A stretch of 64,000 bases of DNA from Numida meleagris (lineage: Eukaryota; Chordata; Aves; Galliformes; Numididae), in the NCBI RefSeq assembly GCF_002078875.1, contig NC_034409.1, positions 103,263,226 to 103,327,225 on the forward strand, written 5' to 3'. Below, in pieces: positions 32,701-50,860 of this stretch. Below the pieces are notes generated by a model, which had not been told where the DNA came from, made no database searches, and saw nothing but the letters and a program-made list of their open reading frames with translations. The stretch's first letter is position 1. Every line of letters starts with the position of its first letter. Both the position numbers and the translations under genes were made by a program.

Positions 32701-35700
32701 GATGAGAAAATGTTGTGTTCCCTTTCTTGAAGAAAAGAAATGTTGACGTTCAGTGTTTGCCGAGTACCGTAAGAGTATCTAAATAGAGCTGGGTGTAATA
32801 CGATGAGCTGTTCAGCATCCCAGAGGTTCACTGCTCTTTGTTTCTTTTCAGCTACCATAGGGCCTCCTGAAGTGAGTGTGATTGTAAGCTCTGACTCCCT
32901 TCTCGTTAATGTCACACCCCCTTTTCAACCTGAACCTGGAGATTACCCTTTCCAGTATCATGTGTCCTACTGGGAGAACTCAACGATTACTACTAAAAAA
33001 GTAAGAATTCCGTCTGATTTGTTTTGTTCCTAATGCCTCTGCGACTAAGAGATGAGTGAGCATTTCTTGGCAAAACAGCAGTTATGGAGGAAGAAAATGA
33101 ATGCCTTTTTGACAGCAGAGGTCATCGTTTGGTGGCTTGAAAAAAAAGTCTGGTGCTGGCACGAGTACTGCATGTATTGCAAAACTTTCAGAAACACGGG
33201 TTTCTTTCCTCTTGAATGAAGTCAAGGTTAAATCACGCTGCAGCTCAAAGGAGAGAATCCGCGGAGTGTCAAAGGTGGCTTTAAAATGAGATTCAGATTC
33301 CAAAGTTTGTTTTTGCAATTAGGAAATTCTGGGATGTGCTTCCTCCTTTTGGGGAATGTTTGTGCTGGCAGCTTCAGAGACAGGCTGCTGTGGCCCGCTG
33401 ATGCCTGTGTTTCCAGGGCAGAGAAAGGCTGGAGTTCTTTGAAACACGTTGGATGCAGCCAGGAAGAGCCGTCCCTGTTCTCAGTGAGACTCAGTGGTGG
33501 GCCTGTGCTGCTGCCTTTCAGAAATGTAAAAATGAAAAAGGAGGAAGAATCAAAAGAACGTCATTTTCAAGCCGATTGCTTAAAGACAGAAGCAGAAAAA
33601 AAATCATTTCAAGCCTTCTGTTTCAGAGGCCTTGCTAAATCTGAAACGCCTCCACTTCCTTCCTCCCTTAAGCAAACATGTGTTTTTGATGCGGATTGAA
33701 CATTTGAGAGTGAAATAAGATGCCGCTCTTGGAGGCTTATTTAGGCTTCCCTGAAGCCCTGGCATGTTTAAAAATTCACTAAAGATCGGTCTTGGTAGGA
33801 GCACGGAGGTTTTGTGCTGCCCATCAGCTGTTTTTCCCCTCGGCAGAAAAATAGCGGAAGCACTGCACTTCGGTGTGCCTCTGTCAGCCTCCTCTGATGG
33901 TGGAGATGTTTCTCATGGCTCGCTTTTCCTTCCCCCTTCTTGCCTTGCATTAACCGCCAGAGTTACGGCAGCCGTGTGAAAGTGTCTGGCAGCTGTTGTG
34001 GTTAAAGCGAGACCTTGCTGCCCATACCCTTGTAGGTGACTTTGGGCTTATTTCATTTAAAAACAAAGAGATTTCAAATACATTTCAGCATTCTTACTTT
34101 ACCACGTTTCACAGTTTCTCTTGACACGTTAGGGAAAGCTGAGTTAAGAAAGCTGTCCTTTTTTGAATGAGCAACTTAAATACGGGGAGGAGAACTGCAC
34201 TGAAGACAGGCTCTGATTCTTGCAGTAACGCTTATGTTCTTTTTTCTTTTCCTTTTGAACAGGAGATAAAGACGAGCAATACACTATTCAAAATTAAAAA
34301 TCTAAAGCAATGGACACTTTACTGTTTTACAATTCAAGTAGAATTGATAACATATTCAGATTCCGGTTTGCTTGGACTGCAAAGAGCCCCGGTGTGTTAC
34401 AGAACAACGATCAGCGGTACAGATCTGTTTTTGTTCTTTTTCTTACATGATGGGATGGGGGTAGGACATTAGGTGGTGTAACTGGTTACGTGCCCCTATT
34501 TGTCAGGAGTATTAAGAAGGTACCACAGATATTAATTTGCCACTAATGACAATTATGAATTAGTAAGTAATGTTTGAGGCAGTCGTTTGTGGCCTGTGTT
34601 ACCTTGTCCTTAGTCACTGCAGTTTCTGCTGCCCCCAGGAGCTGACCTCCCTGCTAGTTCTGACCTAGTTGAAATGCATGGTCACGAGCCCCCAAGATGT
34701 GATGCCGGAGTCAGTGGTGCTTCTTTTACTGAAGCGAATCACATGTTCCAATGCCCCTGGCATTAATGGCATTTTGCTGATAAACTGAAGGTGGAAGAAG
34801 GGCAGATTGCAATCCCTGCCTGCCTTCTGCCCGCCAGCAGTGACTCCTCCAGCTCCATTTGTCCTGCTAGCATGTCGGGTTGAAGCTTGCATTAGGCAGT
34901 GTGGGCGGGGGGACAGAGCTGGTGATTTCCGTGTGGAATCACAACCAAGCTACTTTTCAGAACAGGTGTTTAGAGTGCATCTGTGGTAGGGTTGTGAGCG
35001 TAACCTCAGAAGGTTGATCACCACAGACAGCAAATGTCAGCTTGTTGTATGTTGCTTTACATGAGCTATACAAATATGAATCTACCGTGTGTTCTTTTTC
35101 AGAGGCAGCCAAAGCTGGATATATTGTACTCATATTTATATCCGTCGATCTGCTTTTAATTTTCATAATAGTTGGTTTCTTTTGTCTATGGAGACACCAG
35201 AAAGCAATTAAATATTTGTCCCGGCCACCTTTAAGAATCCCATCACACTTTGAAGAGGTACGTGTAGACATCTTATTTCTCTTCCCCCTCCCACACCTCC
35301 TTTTGCAAAAGACCGTGGTGATCTTGGAGTGAATCCTGGGACTTTTTCTCCTTCCAGGTGACACATATCTGTACTAAGCAGTGTTGTCTCGGTCCTGTTG
35401 ATCTTCCTCTTTTTAAACAGGAAGCAGTCTTTAAGCACAGTTCTTGATTTAAAAATTCTCATTCAGCATGTATTCTGTATTCCTAAATGTTTGTATTTGC
35501 TCGCCATCCTCTGAGGTGAATTTCTTCCTTTGGTACAAAACCCTAATTTCTGGAAAGGCAGTTTCATACGTCGTCTTCTCAGAAAAATCACATGCACGCA
35601 GCTTTTACAGCAGTATCATCTGAGTTTTCAGAATCTGAGCTGCAGGGAGCAGTTGTGCTGCAAAAACTATTGTACACGGCAAAGCCAAACTGAGGTTTCT

Positions 35701-36915
35701 ATCTTGAATTTGCTGAAAGGTTTGTTTTGGAGGTTCCCATGCAAAACATTTGACGGTCCTCTTGTTCATCACCCTTGCTATGGTTACAGAGAAAATGGTG
35801 CCCTCATTGAAACTAGGGTTAATTTTGTCCTATTACAGAGCTGATCTGAGCTGCAGTTCCATCTCAGCCAGATTACAGAACCTCCTACAATAAGGAACAA
35901 GCTTTTGAGTAAAACTAAATCACGCATCGATCTTTTAACAATGTGAAGGTTGTTTTAAATATTTTTTAACCAGGCAAAAACTGTTCAGTGGCAGAATTCT
36001 GCCTCAATTTGATGTGGTAGGTGGTTCTAGTTCCCCTGAAACATGGGCTCCGTTTAGTAAGGAGAGTTCATAGGAGGAACAAAACCTTTCATCTGGCTTC
36101 TTTTTTTATTTTTTTCTAATCTTCCTTTCTGCGATTAAAAGTTTCACAGATTCAGTGTAAAACACTGATAATTTTGGAGGAAAGGAGGCAAAGGGAATGT
36201 CAAGGCAAACAGTAACTATAAGAGAAGAACGACACTGTAGAGTTTTCTGGTGACAGTCAGAGGTGTGGTGCTGATTTATCTCGCACTGAACAAGGCAGAA
36301 CCTTCTCTTTCCCTTGCCCTGCTGGCGTTCTGACAAACCATTAGTTGCCAGATTCCTGCAGGTATAGGGCATGGCCCCAGCAGTGTAATAGGAAAAAAGA
36401 AGTCTTCTGTGGTTTATTCTTTTGTAGGGCTTTGAACTGACATGAGCGTTGTCCAAAGATAAGCTTATCAACAATATGTAACGGTGGGATGCTTTTAACT
36501 CGCTTAAGTGGCCGTCTACCTTATTTCTATGGAAAGAGAAGTGATGCATTTTTAACCTTTTCCTTATTCAATCCTCCTTATTTCTTTCAAGGAAATCCAG
36601 ACTAAAATAAATATACATTTAGCAGCTTTTGAATTGTTCTGAAACAACTTGCCTATAGCCAGTAGTGCTTGCTCTGTCTCTGTAACTTCTAAGATGCCTG
36701 TTCTGTGGATCGGTATCTAAACTGTTGTTTCTGCCGTCTTCCAGTATTTGAGAGACCCGAGCATGCCTCATTTAGAGATGCTGGAGACCCACGAAGAAGA
36801 TCCCCGAGATTCTATAATCATTGTGTCTATCGGAGAAGGAAGCAGCGCATATGGGGACATGTTGGATGGCAACACTTGTTCACGCAGCAGCTCCAGTGGA
36901 CGTGATGTGACTTAA
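29519..36915 (+). CDS. IFNGR2: Interferon gamma receptor 2 (complete, 7 exons)
   Basis: Accessory chain of the interferon-gamma receptor; it brings JAK2 to the ligand-bound IFNGR1 complex at the plasma membrane. Exons are 29519-29594, 31131-31257, 31739-31914, 32852-33000, 34263-34416, 35103-35257 and 36745-36915 (stop TAA). All introns are GT-AG and the 1008 coding bases give 335 residues, against 337 in human. Domains in order: signal peptide (residues 1 to about 25, MSWRAVLLFLLLGIFLL), FNIII D1 (exons 2-3), FNIII D2 starting TIGPPEVSV (exons 4-5), transmembrane helix about 234-256, and an 80-residue tail with a proline-rich RPPLRIP box followed by FEEYLRDPS, matching the human JAK2-binding segment. 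Four N-glycosylation sequons are seen. The start is the first ATG in the CpG island that gives a signal peptide. Identity is secure from the tail and the gene order. Confidence 0.96.
31131..31257 (+). CDS. IFNGR2: IFNGR2 exon 2 (D1, first half)
   Basis: Acceptor TTATTTTAG ending at 31130, donor GTAAGC at 31258. It encodes SSLHLPAPKNVTVYSFNF, then LRWSPVEVDG and SYTVQLK, homologous in phase and content to IFNAR1 exons 2 and 6. Confidence 0.93.
31739..31914 (+). CDS. IFNGR2: IFNGR2 exon 3 (D1, second half)
   Basis: Acceptor GTTGCAG ending at 31738, donor GTAAGT at 31915. It encodes ASNEWSEINCTRIAQTECSF with the class II cysteine pair, then LRVRAEMGHRTSSWVE. It ends in phase 1. Confidence 0.93.
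32852..33000 (+). CDS. IFNGR2: IFNGR2 exon 4 (D2, first half)
   Basis: Acceptor CTTTTCAG ending at 32851, donor GTAAGA at 33001. It opens TTIGPPEVSVIVSSDSLLVN and ends YWENSTITTKK in phase 0. Confidence 0.93.
34263..34416 (+). CDS. IFNGR2: IFNGR2 exon 5 (D2, second half)
   Basis: Acceptor TTGAACAG ending at 34262, donor GTACAG at 34417. It encodes KIKNLKQWTLYCFTIQVELI and APVCYRTTIS, with the two conserved cysteines. It ends in phase 1. Confidence 0.92.
35103..35257 (+). CDS. IFNGR2: IFNGR2 exon 6 (transmembrane, JAK2 box)
   Basis: Acceptor TTTTTCAG ending at 35102, donor GTACGT at 35258. The hydrophobic helix contains ISVDLLLIFIIVGFF, with an aspartate inside the membrane span. It then has WRHQKAIKYLSRPPLRIPSH, the membrane-proximal box. 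Confidence 0.94.
36745..36915 (+). CDS. IFNGR2: IFNGR2 exon 7 (cytoplasmic tail and stop)
   Basis: Acceptor GTCTTCCAG ending at 36744; stop TAA at 36913-36915. It encodes YLRDPSMPHLEMLE, then EEDPRDSIIIVSIGE and a serine-rich end. The tail is acidic, as in mammals. Confidence 0.94.
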   Translation, partial: YLRDPSMPHLEMLETHEEDPRDSIIIVSIGEGSSAYGDMLDGNTCSRSSSSGRDVT

Positions 36916-37960
36916 GGGGCGCCTTTGTGAGAACACCTGTATCCAGTTTTTTGCAGAAGCTCCTGCCTGCAAGCAGTGCTGCTCAGCTCCCACCAGGACA
37001 GACAACGAGCTCTGGACAAAAAGCAGCCACTAAGAAATCCTGAGCAAGACTTTGCTTCCTGACAGTGATGTGGAACCTGAGCCTTTTGTAAAGGAGTTTC
37101 TGCTATGCTACAGCAGCAACAATATTCTTTCTGCCACAGACTTGAAAGGTGGAATTTGAAGGCGAAATGAACACTAAATTGCCTTAAGACAGACAGCTGG
37201 GTACAAATGACTGTATCATCATCATATTCCCTACTCCTCCCCCCGAAGCCCAGCTTTGAGAAATAACGGCACTTTATTGTAGGATCAAGTATAACGAGGA
37301 ATTTTTAAAATAATTTTATAGCGGCTTTCCTTTTGTTACTTTATTTGTGAAATCTGTGTTACTACTTACTTACTTACTTAAAGTGTATTATAGCCAATCC
37401 GGTATGCTTTCCCAACTAGTTTTAAATTTGTCTTCCATGACTGCTGCTTCAGACAAAAATGGCGGTCTAGGAAGACACACCATTGTACTTCCTCCTCCTC
37501 CTCATGAATACATACAAAGAACTACTCCAAGAAAGGCAAGGGGCAGTTAATTCTATCCTCCTTGGATCTGTGCGTCTTCATACCGTCATAAAAAGCATTA
37601 ATCCATGCCTGCAGTGAGACAGTCATTCTTCACAGCAATAAAATTTATATAACTTCTGAGCAAAATAAGATGTCTTGATAGTGATCAGACACTAACATTC
37701 TCTTGTTCACTAGCACCCCAGTTCTGCAAGTGCCAGGCTGACTGCAGGCTGTGGTTTCAGTACCTCGAAGCAGAAGCAGCAGATCACAAATTAAGCTTTA
37801 CATAATAATCCTGTGGGAGCTGGAAGGTGTCTAATAACATAAAAGTAACCGCTTCTATAGTAAAAAGATAGATAGGTTTTATCACAACAACGGTGACTTT
37901 TTCTCATGTTTCATACAAGTTTTAAAAAATAAATATGCTTGGTTATTTGCAAGTGGCTTG
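36916..37960 (+). other. IFNGR2: IFNGR2 3' UTR (probable extent)
   Basis: Non-coding sequence after the stop with AATAAA at 37637-37642 and 37928-37933. It contains a short ACTT tandem run near 37362-37380. The end is not fixed by sequence alone. Confidence 0.5.
37637..37642 (+). terminator. IFNGR2: AATAAA poly(A) signal
   Basis: Canonical hexamer about 720 bases after the IFNGR2 stop; an alternative lies at 37928-37933. Confidence 0.5.
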
Positions 37961-39099
37961 CTCAGATACTTAGACCTGTTAATGGAGTCTGCCGCTGCCA
38001 CAGATGCAGGTTATCAGTCACTGCCACAGCTCTTAAGTTATCTCAGCTCCTGCCCTTCCCTCCCTTCTGGGAATACACAAGACTAGTGACAATATTTTCC
38101 AAAAGCTTCTTCAGTCTGTGTCCTAGTAGAAGTAATCTAATCCCTTAGATCACGCACCATGCCAAGACAGTGGAGTTACCTGAAGACTTTAGTCAGCTTC
38201 AAGCCTGATTAAGATCTTGCAAATCAGCCACAAGCTACGGAGTATCTGCTCCTTCCCTTCATCTGTATTTTTACATGTGGTACTGTAAACAAATAACCAC
38301 AGGCTCCCCACAGGAACAGCCTACGCGTGTAACACAGGACATAAATAAAAAGCTGTTTAAGCGTCTCAGGTGAGTATCTGGCAGTACAGCATATGACTTG
38401 CTAAGTAAGCTTTACTGTAGAGACTGTGTACTAGACTTCTGCTAGAGAGGGTTATTTAGTATTTCTTAGCTGTACAAATAGGCCAGTGAAACAAAAACTG
38501 TTGGGGGAACTCATTAGCTCCATTATTGCCAACCGTAGCAGGCTAAGGCATAACCTAGAACATGTAACTCCTCCTGTTCCTCTTGGGACTCTGCTGGAAC
38601 ATTCTGTGGTGTAAAAGACCTAGGGTTACTCTGAATAATGTCTGCACGGTTTTTGCACCAAACGCATTCTGAGCTTGGGATGCTGGAAGAGATGCAGCTT
38701 CCACGCTGTCTCCTTTATCAGCAGCTACACAGACAGCAGAAAACAGAGGTAACCTCAGAAAGAAGCTCTTTGCCAGCTGGGTACTCTTAAGAAAAGTTTC
38801 TCAACTGGAAACTTACAGTAAGGCACACTGGAAGAGTTCTTCCAGAGTAAAGCATTTACCTGAGCTTGTGCTTTTCAAGCGTCAGATGTCAGACAGCGCC
38901 TGGGATTAGTTGGAGGCTACCTTTGTTTCTCACAGAAAGCCAACAACCATTCCCGAGCCCCTGTATGAGAAACTGGGAGACCTGAAAACAAAAGCCTTGG
39001 TTTTAATTATTAGGTATTGCAACACTTGCTTACAAGTCCGTCCCACTTCAGCTGTTTAGCAGACTACTATGATACAATCATCTTCTGACGTTTGTTATT

Positions 39100-40618
39100 T
39101 GGAGAATCTAAGATAAATTTTATTGCAGTTTTCTGGAATTACAACCAACCAGACAACATATGTACAAAGCTGTGATTAACACCGGGGAATATATGGTAAC
39201 TCACTGCAGGATGACAAAATCAGGATGGAAGTTAGTCTAGCCAGTAGCACAATTTCAGCTGCAGTATTTGCTTCATATTCTGTCCACTGGAAAGATTCCC
39301 ACAAGGGAGCAATTAGATGACTAACGGGATGCAGTAACCATGCACGTAAGTTACATTCTGGAGTTTAATGCCGTTTGGTCAGCAATCTTGATACATGGAG
39401 AGTTATAAAAGCTTTCAGACACAAGGTAGATTCAAATGCTTTAAAAACACATAGAACTTACAAGGAAGTCACCAACAGCAAGATGGATATACAATATCAG
39501 TCCAAAGCCATAAAACATCGCTGTTCTCCCTTTCTGTATACACCAGCTAGAAGAAAATGGATTTCGATAATGAACGCATTCCTATAAAACACCCTATAAA
39601 ATACCTGTGAAATTTGGGATATAAATACATTTTAAATGGGGCAAGCGACAGTCCTAAAACCAGCAATTATTTCAACTAAGACCCTTAGCAATCATGAAAT
39701 CTGCTGCATTCCCATTTGAAATGCTCACCTGTTCTAATACCTAAGGCAATAAATAGGTGGCAGCACAACCGCTCATTTCTCAACACTAAGCTTCCCCCCC
39801 CACCCCCCCGCAAAAAAATCTCTTCTGGCTTAAAGCTGTCAGTCTGATTCTCACTTATTCTTTATATTCCCTAACTACAATTCACATCAGTTTCAGGGGT
39901 TTTGAAATTCTAATACCAGAAGATACAATAAATGTTGATTGGCATCTATTACACTGAACAGCAAGAAATAAATTCTATGCTGCTACCAAATTTCATTTGT
40001 GCAACGGCAATCAAGTACAGTTGGATTGGTTGTGCGGAACCTACTTCAAATAGGGCCTTGTTTAAAAACTCATAACCTTTTACAAAAGAAATCGCTACTT
40101 AATTGGATATAACTGTTCAGAACAATACAAAACTCAACCCTTAACTCAGCGTACAGTAGCATTTACCCTCAGGAAATAAAGGGTCACTTCCATGAGCTAC
40201 CACCCCCCTCCAGGTATCCAAGCAGCCCTTGCTGCCAGCTCTTAATAATCAGCAATAGCTCACCCATGCATAAAGATACCAGCCCCATCCATCCTGCTTA
40301 TTCACTTGTAGTTCAGCTGAAGTCTCTCACACGTGTGAAGGTTTGGAAGATCGAATCGTAACATTCAACGGAAACTCATGTATTTGAAGAAATATGCCTG
40401 AAGATTTCAGAAAGCCTGACTTTCCCTTTTTAAGATATATACAGTCATATGTACATATTCACAAATCTGTCCTATGAAAAGAGGGAGCTTATTACAGAAA
40501 TTGTAGTTTGTCTCAGTTCATACAATTTAGAAAGCAAAACGAGAACAAATAAATGTAAATATCTACATACAGAGTACAACATAGCAACTATGGAATAGAC
40601 AATGCTGTATGTGATCTC
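39100..40618 (-). other. TMEM50B: TMEM50B 3' UTR (probable extent)
   Basis: AT-rich sequence after the stop. TTTATT on the plus strand at 39119-39124 is a minus-strand AATAAA and is a plausible end. A C homopolymer run lies at about 39793-39809. The true extent is unknown. Confidence 0.4.
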
Positions 40619-46882
<6,264 letters not shown>

Positions 46883-47899
46883 TTCCTCACAGATTAGATT
46901 GCCTTTCTTGTTTTGTACTTACACATGAATTCTTCCATTAACAGCAGTGTTCTAAGTACCTGAAACACAGCCAAAAATGTATTTAGCACAAAACAGTAGA
47001 AACCTCAAGATGTCTGACAAACTGTCACGAGCAGTCTTTAAAATGTGTATTTTTGCAGAAGCACTCCACTCACTCTATAGCTGCTCTATTGAGCTACATT
47101 AAATAGAGCAGCCTACCTCACAAACAGAATTACAATAGAAAATCAGCACACAAGCACTGCACTCAACACATCATATCTGAAACGTAAGTATATTGCCTAT
47201 TTATTTGTAACGTGTACAAACACAAAAGCAGGAGCCAAAAAAGCAAAAAAATATTTCAACCTAAGTTTCACCATTGAGCCATAATCCTGTCATCAGAAGT
47301 CAATAAAAAGAGTAAGATGCATACAACAGGACTTCACACGCAGAGCAGAACCCGGCCTTTGAGCCTGACTAAGGAATCTTGGATAACAGATCCCAATCTC
47401 CAGTCTACACACAAAAAAGAGAATATAGCGTCTTTCTATCACAGTAGGAAAGAGATCACCTCAGTGGAACAACTAATACCAAGGGTAAGGGACGTCCTGC
47501 TTTGCAGACGGATGATCAGTCACAGATCTTTATACAGAGGAAGACAAAAGCAAAGTTCATCAGTGTTCCCGTGGCCCTTCCTTGTTTTGCACTCTCAAAA
47601 TGGTTCCAAATGTACTTCATTTGTTCCTCTTCAGTCCCTGAAACTGTTATCTTCCTCACACAGTGATGGCTACTCTTCCTGCCAGAATCTTTCCCTCATA
47701 CCCCCTTGGTCACCCACAACAGAATACAACTCATGGTTCCTGTCACCGTCTTCACTGTGGACTATACAGATCGTGCCCTGCAGTACAGCTGGCCACAAGC
47801 AGGAGCAAGCAATACACCATGTTTTTATGTTCCTCTACCGAACACAATGGAGCTTATGTCAAACCCACCAAATTTATTATCTTGCCTGCTAATACTCTC

Positions 47900-48300
47900 A
47901 CAGAAGGAGTGGCTGAGGGAGCTGGGGTTGTTCAGTCTGGAGAAGAGGAGGTTCAGGGAAGACCTCATCACTCTCTGCAACCACCTGAGAGGAGGCTGTG
48001 GTGAGGTGGGGATCGGCCTCTTCTCCCAGGTAACACTGATAGGACAAGAAGGAACGGCCTCAAGTTGTGCCAGGGGAGGTTCAGGTTGAGTATTAGGACC
48101 AATTTCTTCTCGAAAAGAGCAGTGAGGCAGTGGCACAGGCTGCCCAGGGAGGTGGTGGAGTCACCGTCCCTGGAGGTGTTCAAGAGCCGTGTGGATGTGG
48201 CACTGAGGGACATGGTCAGTGGGCATGGTGAGGTGGGCTGACAGTTGGACTGGGTGATCTTAGAGGTCTTTTCCAGCCTTAATGATTCGATGATTCTGTA
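47900..48300 (+). repeat. CR1 LINE fragment
   Basis: Plus-orientation CR1 in TMEM50B intron 1. Marks are 'ggctgagggagctggggttgttcagtctgg' near 47911, 'ctcaagttgtgccaggggaggttcagg' near 48058, 'ggtggtggagtcaccgtccctggaggtgt' near 48150 and tail 'atgattcgatgattctgt'. Confidence 0.92.
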
Positions 48301-50079
48301 TTTTTTGAAGACCTATTTTTTCAAATCTGTATTTACAGCAAAAAAATCCAAAAGAAACATACTATTAAAAAGTACTGATGTATTTAAAGGTGATAAATGG
48401 TTTGTTTTACCAGCCAATTTAATTAAACCAACTTCCAAATCAAAGAACAGCTGGCATTTAGTACATAGTACTAATATATGTATGTACACTGTACATACAT
48501 GACATAGTAAGATCCCTTCCCTTCAACTCTACCAAGTCAGTCACGATAAATTTTACAGATAACAGGTGGTACAAACCTCTCCTAATTACCAAGCACCTTT
48601 AAGCACTAAGTTTAAAAACAAAACAGAGGCATTTTGCTCACTTGAAAAATCTGTGACAAAACCTCTGTTGTCTTGAATATCAACTGGAATCTTCACAACT
48701 GCATTAATGGCAAATGAGTGAAGGAAGGGAAACTAGTGCTACATTGTTTTTTTTTAAAATATTTTTTTAATATACATTCTAAGACACAGAGCAGCCTTCT
48801 GCAAATTTTACCAGAAATACTGGCTCACCAGTTTACACTTTGCTTTAACCTCATCTTTGTGCTGAGAAGAGAGGCACCTCGATGATGCGAAGAGATGAGA
48901 TAAGCACTATCTGCTGGCAGTCTTTCAACAGCAAAGACTCGTAATTGACCGAACAGTTTTCCTGTTTTACTGGAATGGCAGATGTGGGGAAACACGGAGC
49001 AATGCATTTGCAACACAACACAGGCAAAAAGTTTGGAATTATTTCTACGTGTGTCTAATGCTAGAAACCAGCTTTGATTTCACAAAGAAAATCTAGTGCT
49101 AGAGCAGGCTGCTGGCATTAATGGGGATAAAGGAGCTAATGCCGCTGCCCTTTTTCCTAGTACAATGTACACATTAACTGATGCCATGTGGAATTCTGTA
49201 AAGGAGTCTTTCATACAATTACCTCAGAAGAGCCACACTTGAGAGTAAAAATAAACAAACATTTCTCTTCATATTTCTATAGGTCTGCATGTGTAGAGAC
49301 TTCACAGCCACACAACCAAAGGTGGTTATGTGCTATCCCTTCCTGCATGATGGAGCGTTACTTCGCTCCATGCCTACCGCACAAACATTCCTGTCCGTGA
49401 GAGGACAACACTGTCCCCGACCAAGCAAGAACAAACTGGGACTGAAAAATAGAAGGGACAGTTATACCTGCTGCAGAAATAACACTCAGTAGGTGCCAGC
49501 ATCGGGGTTAAAATATCTAGGATATCACTGAGGCAAATGAGGCAAAATGACAACATACCACACTAGGGCTGGAGCATAAATGTTTCTTCATCAAGTTAGA
49601 TTCTCTGTCCCAAAGGGACTGGTTCCACATGAATAACATGTAAAAGCAGTGACAAGAAAGCACAAAATGTTGCAGAGGGAGAACTGTCTCAGGCTGCAAT
49701 GCCACCAGGTTTCAAAGAACAGGGCCTCCTGTTTCCAAAGCAGAAAGCAAAGGACAGGCTAGAGGAAGAGCCATTGAAAGCCATGAAGAAAACTGTATTC
49801 CTTCTTTCTTCAAGGAAGAAGAAAGCACTTTCAACAAGCGGTCGGTTAGAATATGCTTTAAACCACATACTTGCAATACACAAAAGCTATTAGAAGATAT
49901 TCGGCAGTCACTGCAAGGAACTTACAGCAACACTTCCACCCCGCTCTGTGCCAGTGGTCCGTGCTGGACCACTCTCCCATTTTTGTCACCACGTGCAGTT
50001 TCACTTTCAGTTTCCCACACGCAGTCCTGTATTGTCTGCCTTTCAGGTACGGCAGAAAGGACAGGAACTTTTGGATTAC

Positions 50080-50860
50080 CAAGCCTACGGCTGTGCGGCC
50101 AAGACATGGGACGGGCAGCGGCCTCCCACGCCGCTCAGCACGACACCCGGCTCCAAGGCGCCGTGACCGTTCTGTTTCCCCACCGGGCTCAAGCCCCCCA
50201 CAGCGGCGACCCAAGCCCTGACAGCGGCCGCTGCGCCGAGGGCGGCCTACGGACCTCCACCTCCCCGCCCCGAGCCAGGCCCGTGACTCCGCCAAAAGGT
50301 CACGGCCCCGGGGCGGGCAGAACGGCCGGGCTCCGGAGCACGAGAAGCACGGAGCCGCTGCGCGCTGCCCCGGCCGGGACGAACGGCGCCGGCCCGAGCT
50401 CACCCCGGCAGCGAGAGGGGACGGTGAGGAGACGCGGCGGGAAGCGGGAGCCGCCGAACGGGAGCCGCTGAGCGGAGCGCCGCAACGTAACGCACGAGCC
50501 GCCCCCGCCCCACGCGGCCCTCCCGCCCCACAGCCCATCACCCCCTACCGCGGCGCGAGCGGGAAACGGCGACCGCACGTACCCCCGTCCTGCGCGAGAC
50601 TCTTCCGCCTGCCGGGGGGGAGGGCAGAAGCCCGGGCAGATCGGCGAGCGACGCGGTCCTCCGCCAATGGGAAGCCGGCACCGCACGTCACCAAAGGCCG
50701 GGCGAGGAAGGAGCGCCGCGATTGGACGAGGCCGCTGCCCACACGAGCGAAGCCCCGCCCCCTCTGTATCCCCGGGCGGGGGCGGCCCCGCCCTCTCCGG
50801 CTCTGCTCCCCTGTGCGCAGGGCTCGGCGCTCTTCGCGTCGCTTACTTCCCGTACTGACT
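50080..50860 (-). promoter_or_regulatory. TMEM50B: CpG island promoter of TMEM50B
   Basis: Dense CpG sequence upstream of TMEM50B. Two CCAAT boxes in opposite orientation (CCAAT at 50664-50668, ATTGG at 50721-50725) fit NF-Y sites about 55 bases apart. No TATA box is seen. A minus-strand donor GTGAGC at 50403-50398 is a candidate end for the non-coding first exon. Open frames of 60-230 codons here are GC-driven artefacts. Confidence 0.7.
50404..50600 (-). other. TMEM50B: Candidate TMEM50B non-coding exon 1
   Basis: Inferred from the minus-strand donor at 50403 inside the CpG island and the position of the CCAAT boxes upstream. The transcription start is a guess; other donors in the island are possible. 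Confidence 0.35.

Noticed and set aside
33286..33699. 137-codon plus-strand frame in IFNGR2 intron 4
   Set aside because: It has no homology to receptor domains, and splicing exon 4 to exon 5 keeps frame without it.
36106..36549. 147-codon minus-strand frame in IFNGR2 intron 6
   Set aside because: Antisense to an intron without supporting features.
47317..47892. 191-codon plus-strand frame in TMEM50B intron 1
   Set aside because: No recognisable family, no splice-site pattern, antisense inside an intron and ending next to a CR1. Chance or old repeat is more likely.
49858..50742. Minus- and plus-strand open frames up to 227 codons in the TMEM50B island
   Set aside because: Low-complexity Arg/Gly/Pro/Ala composition, no family motif, GC-driven.
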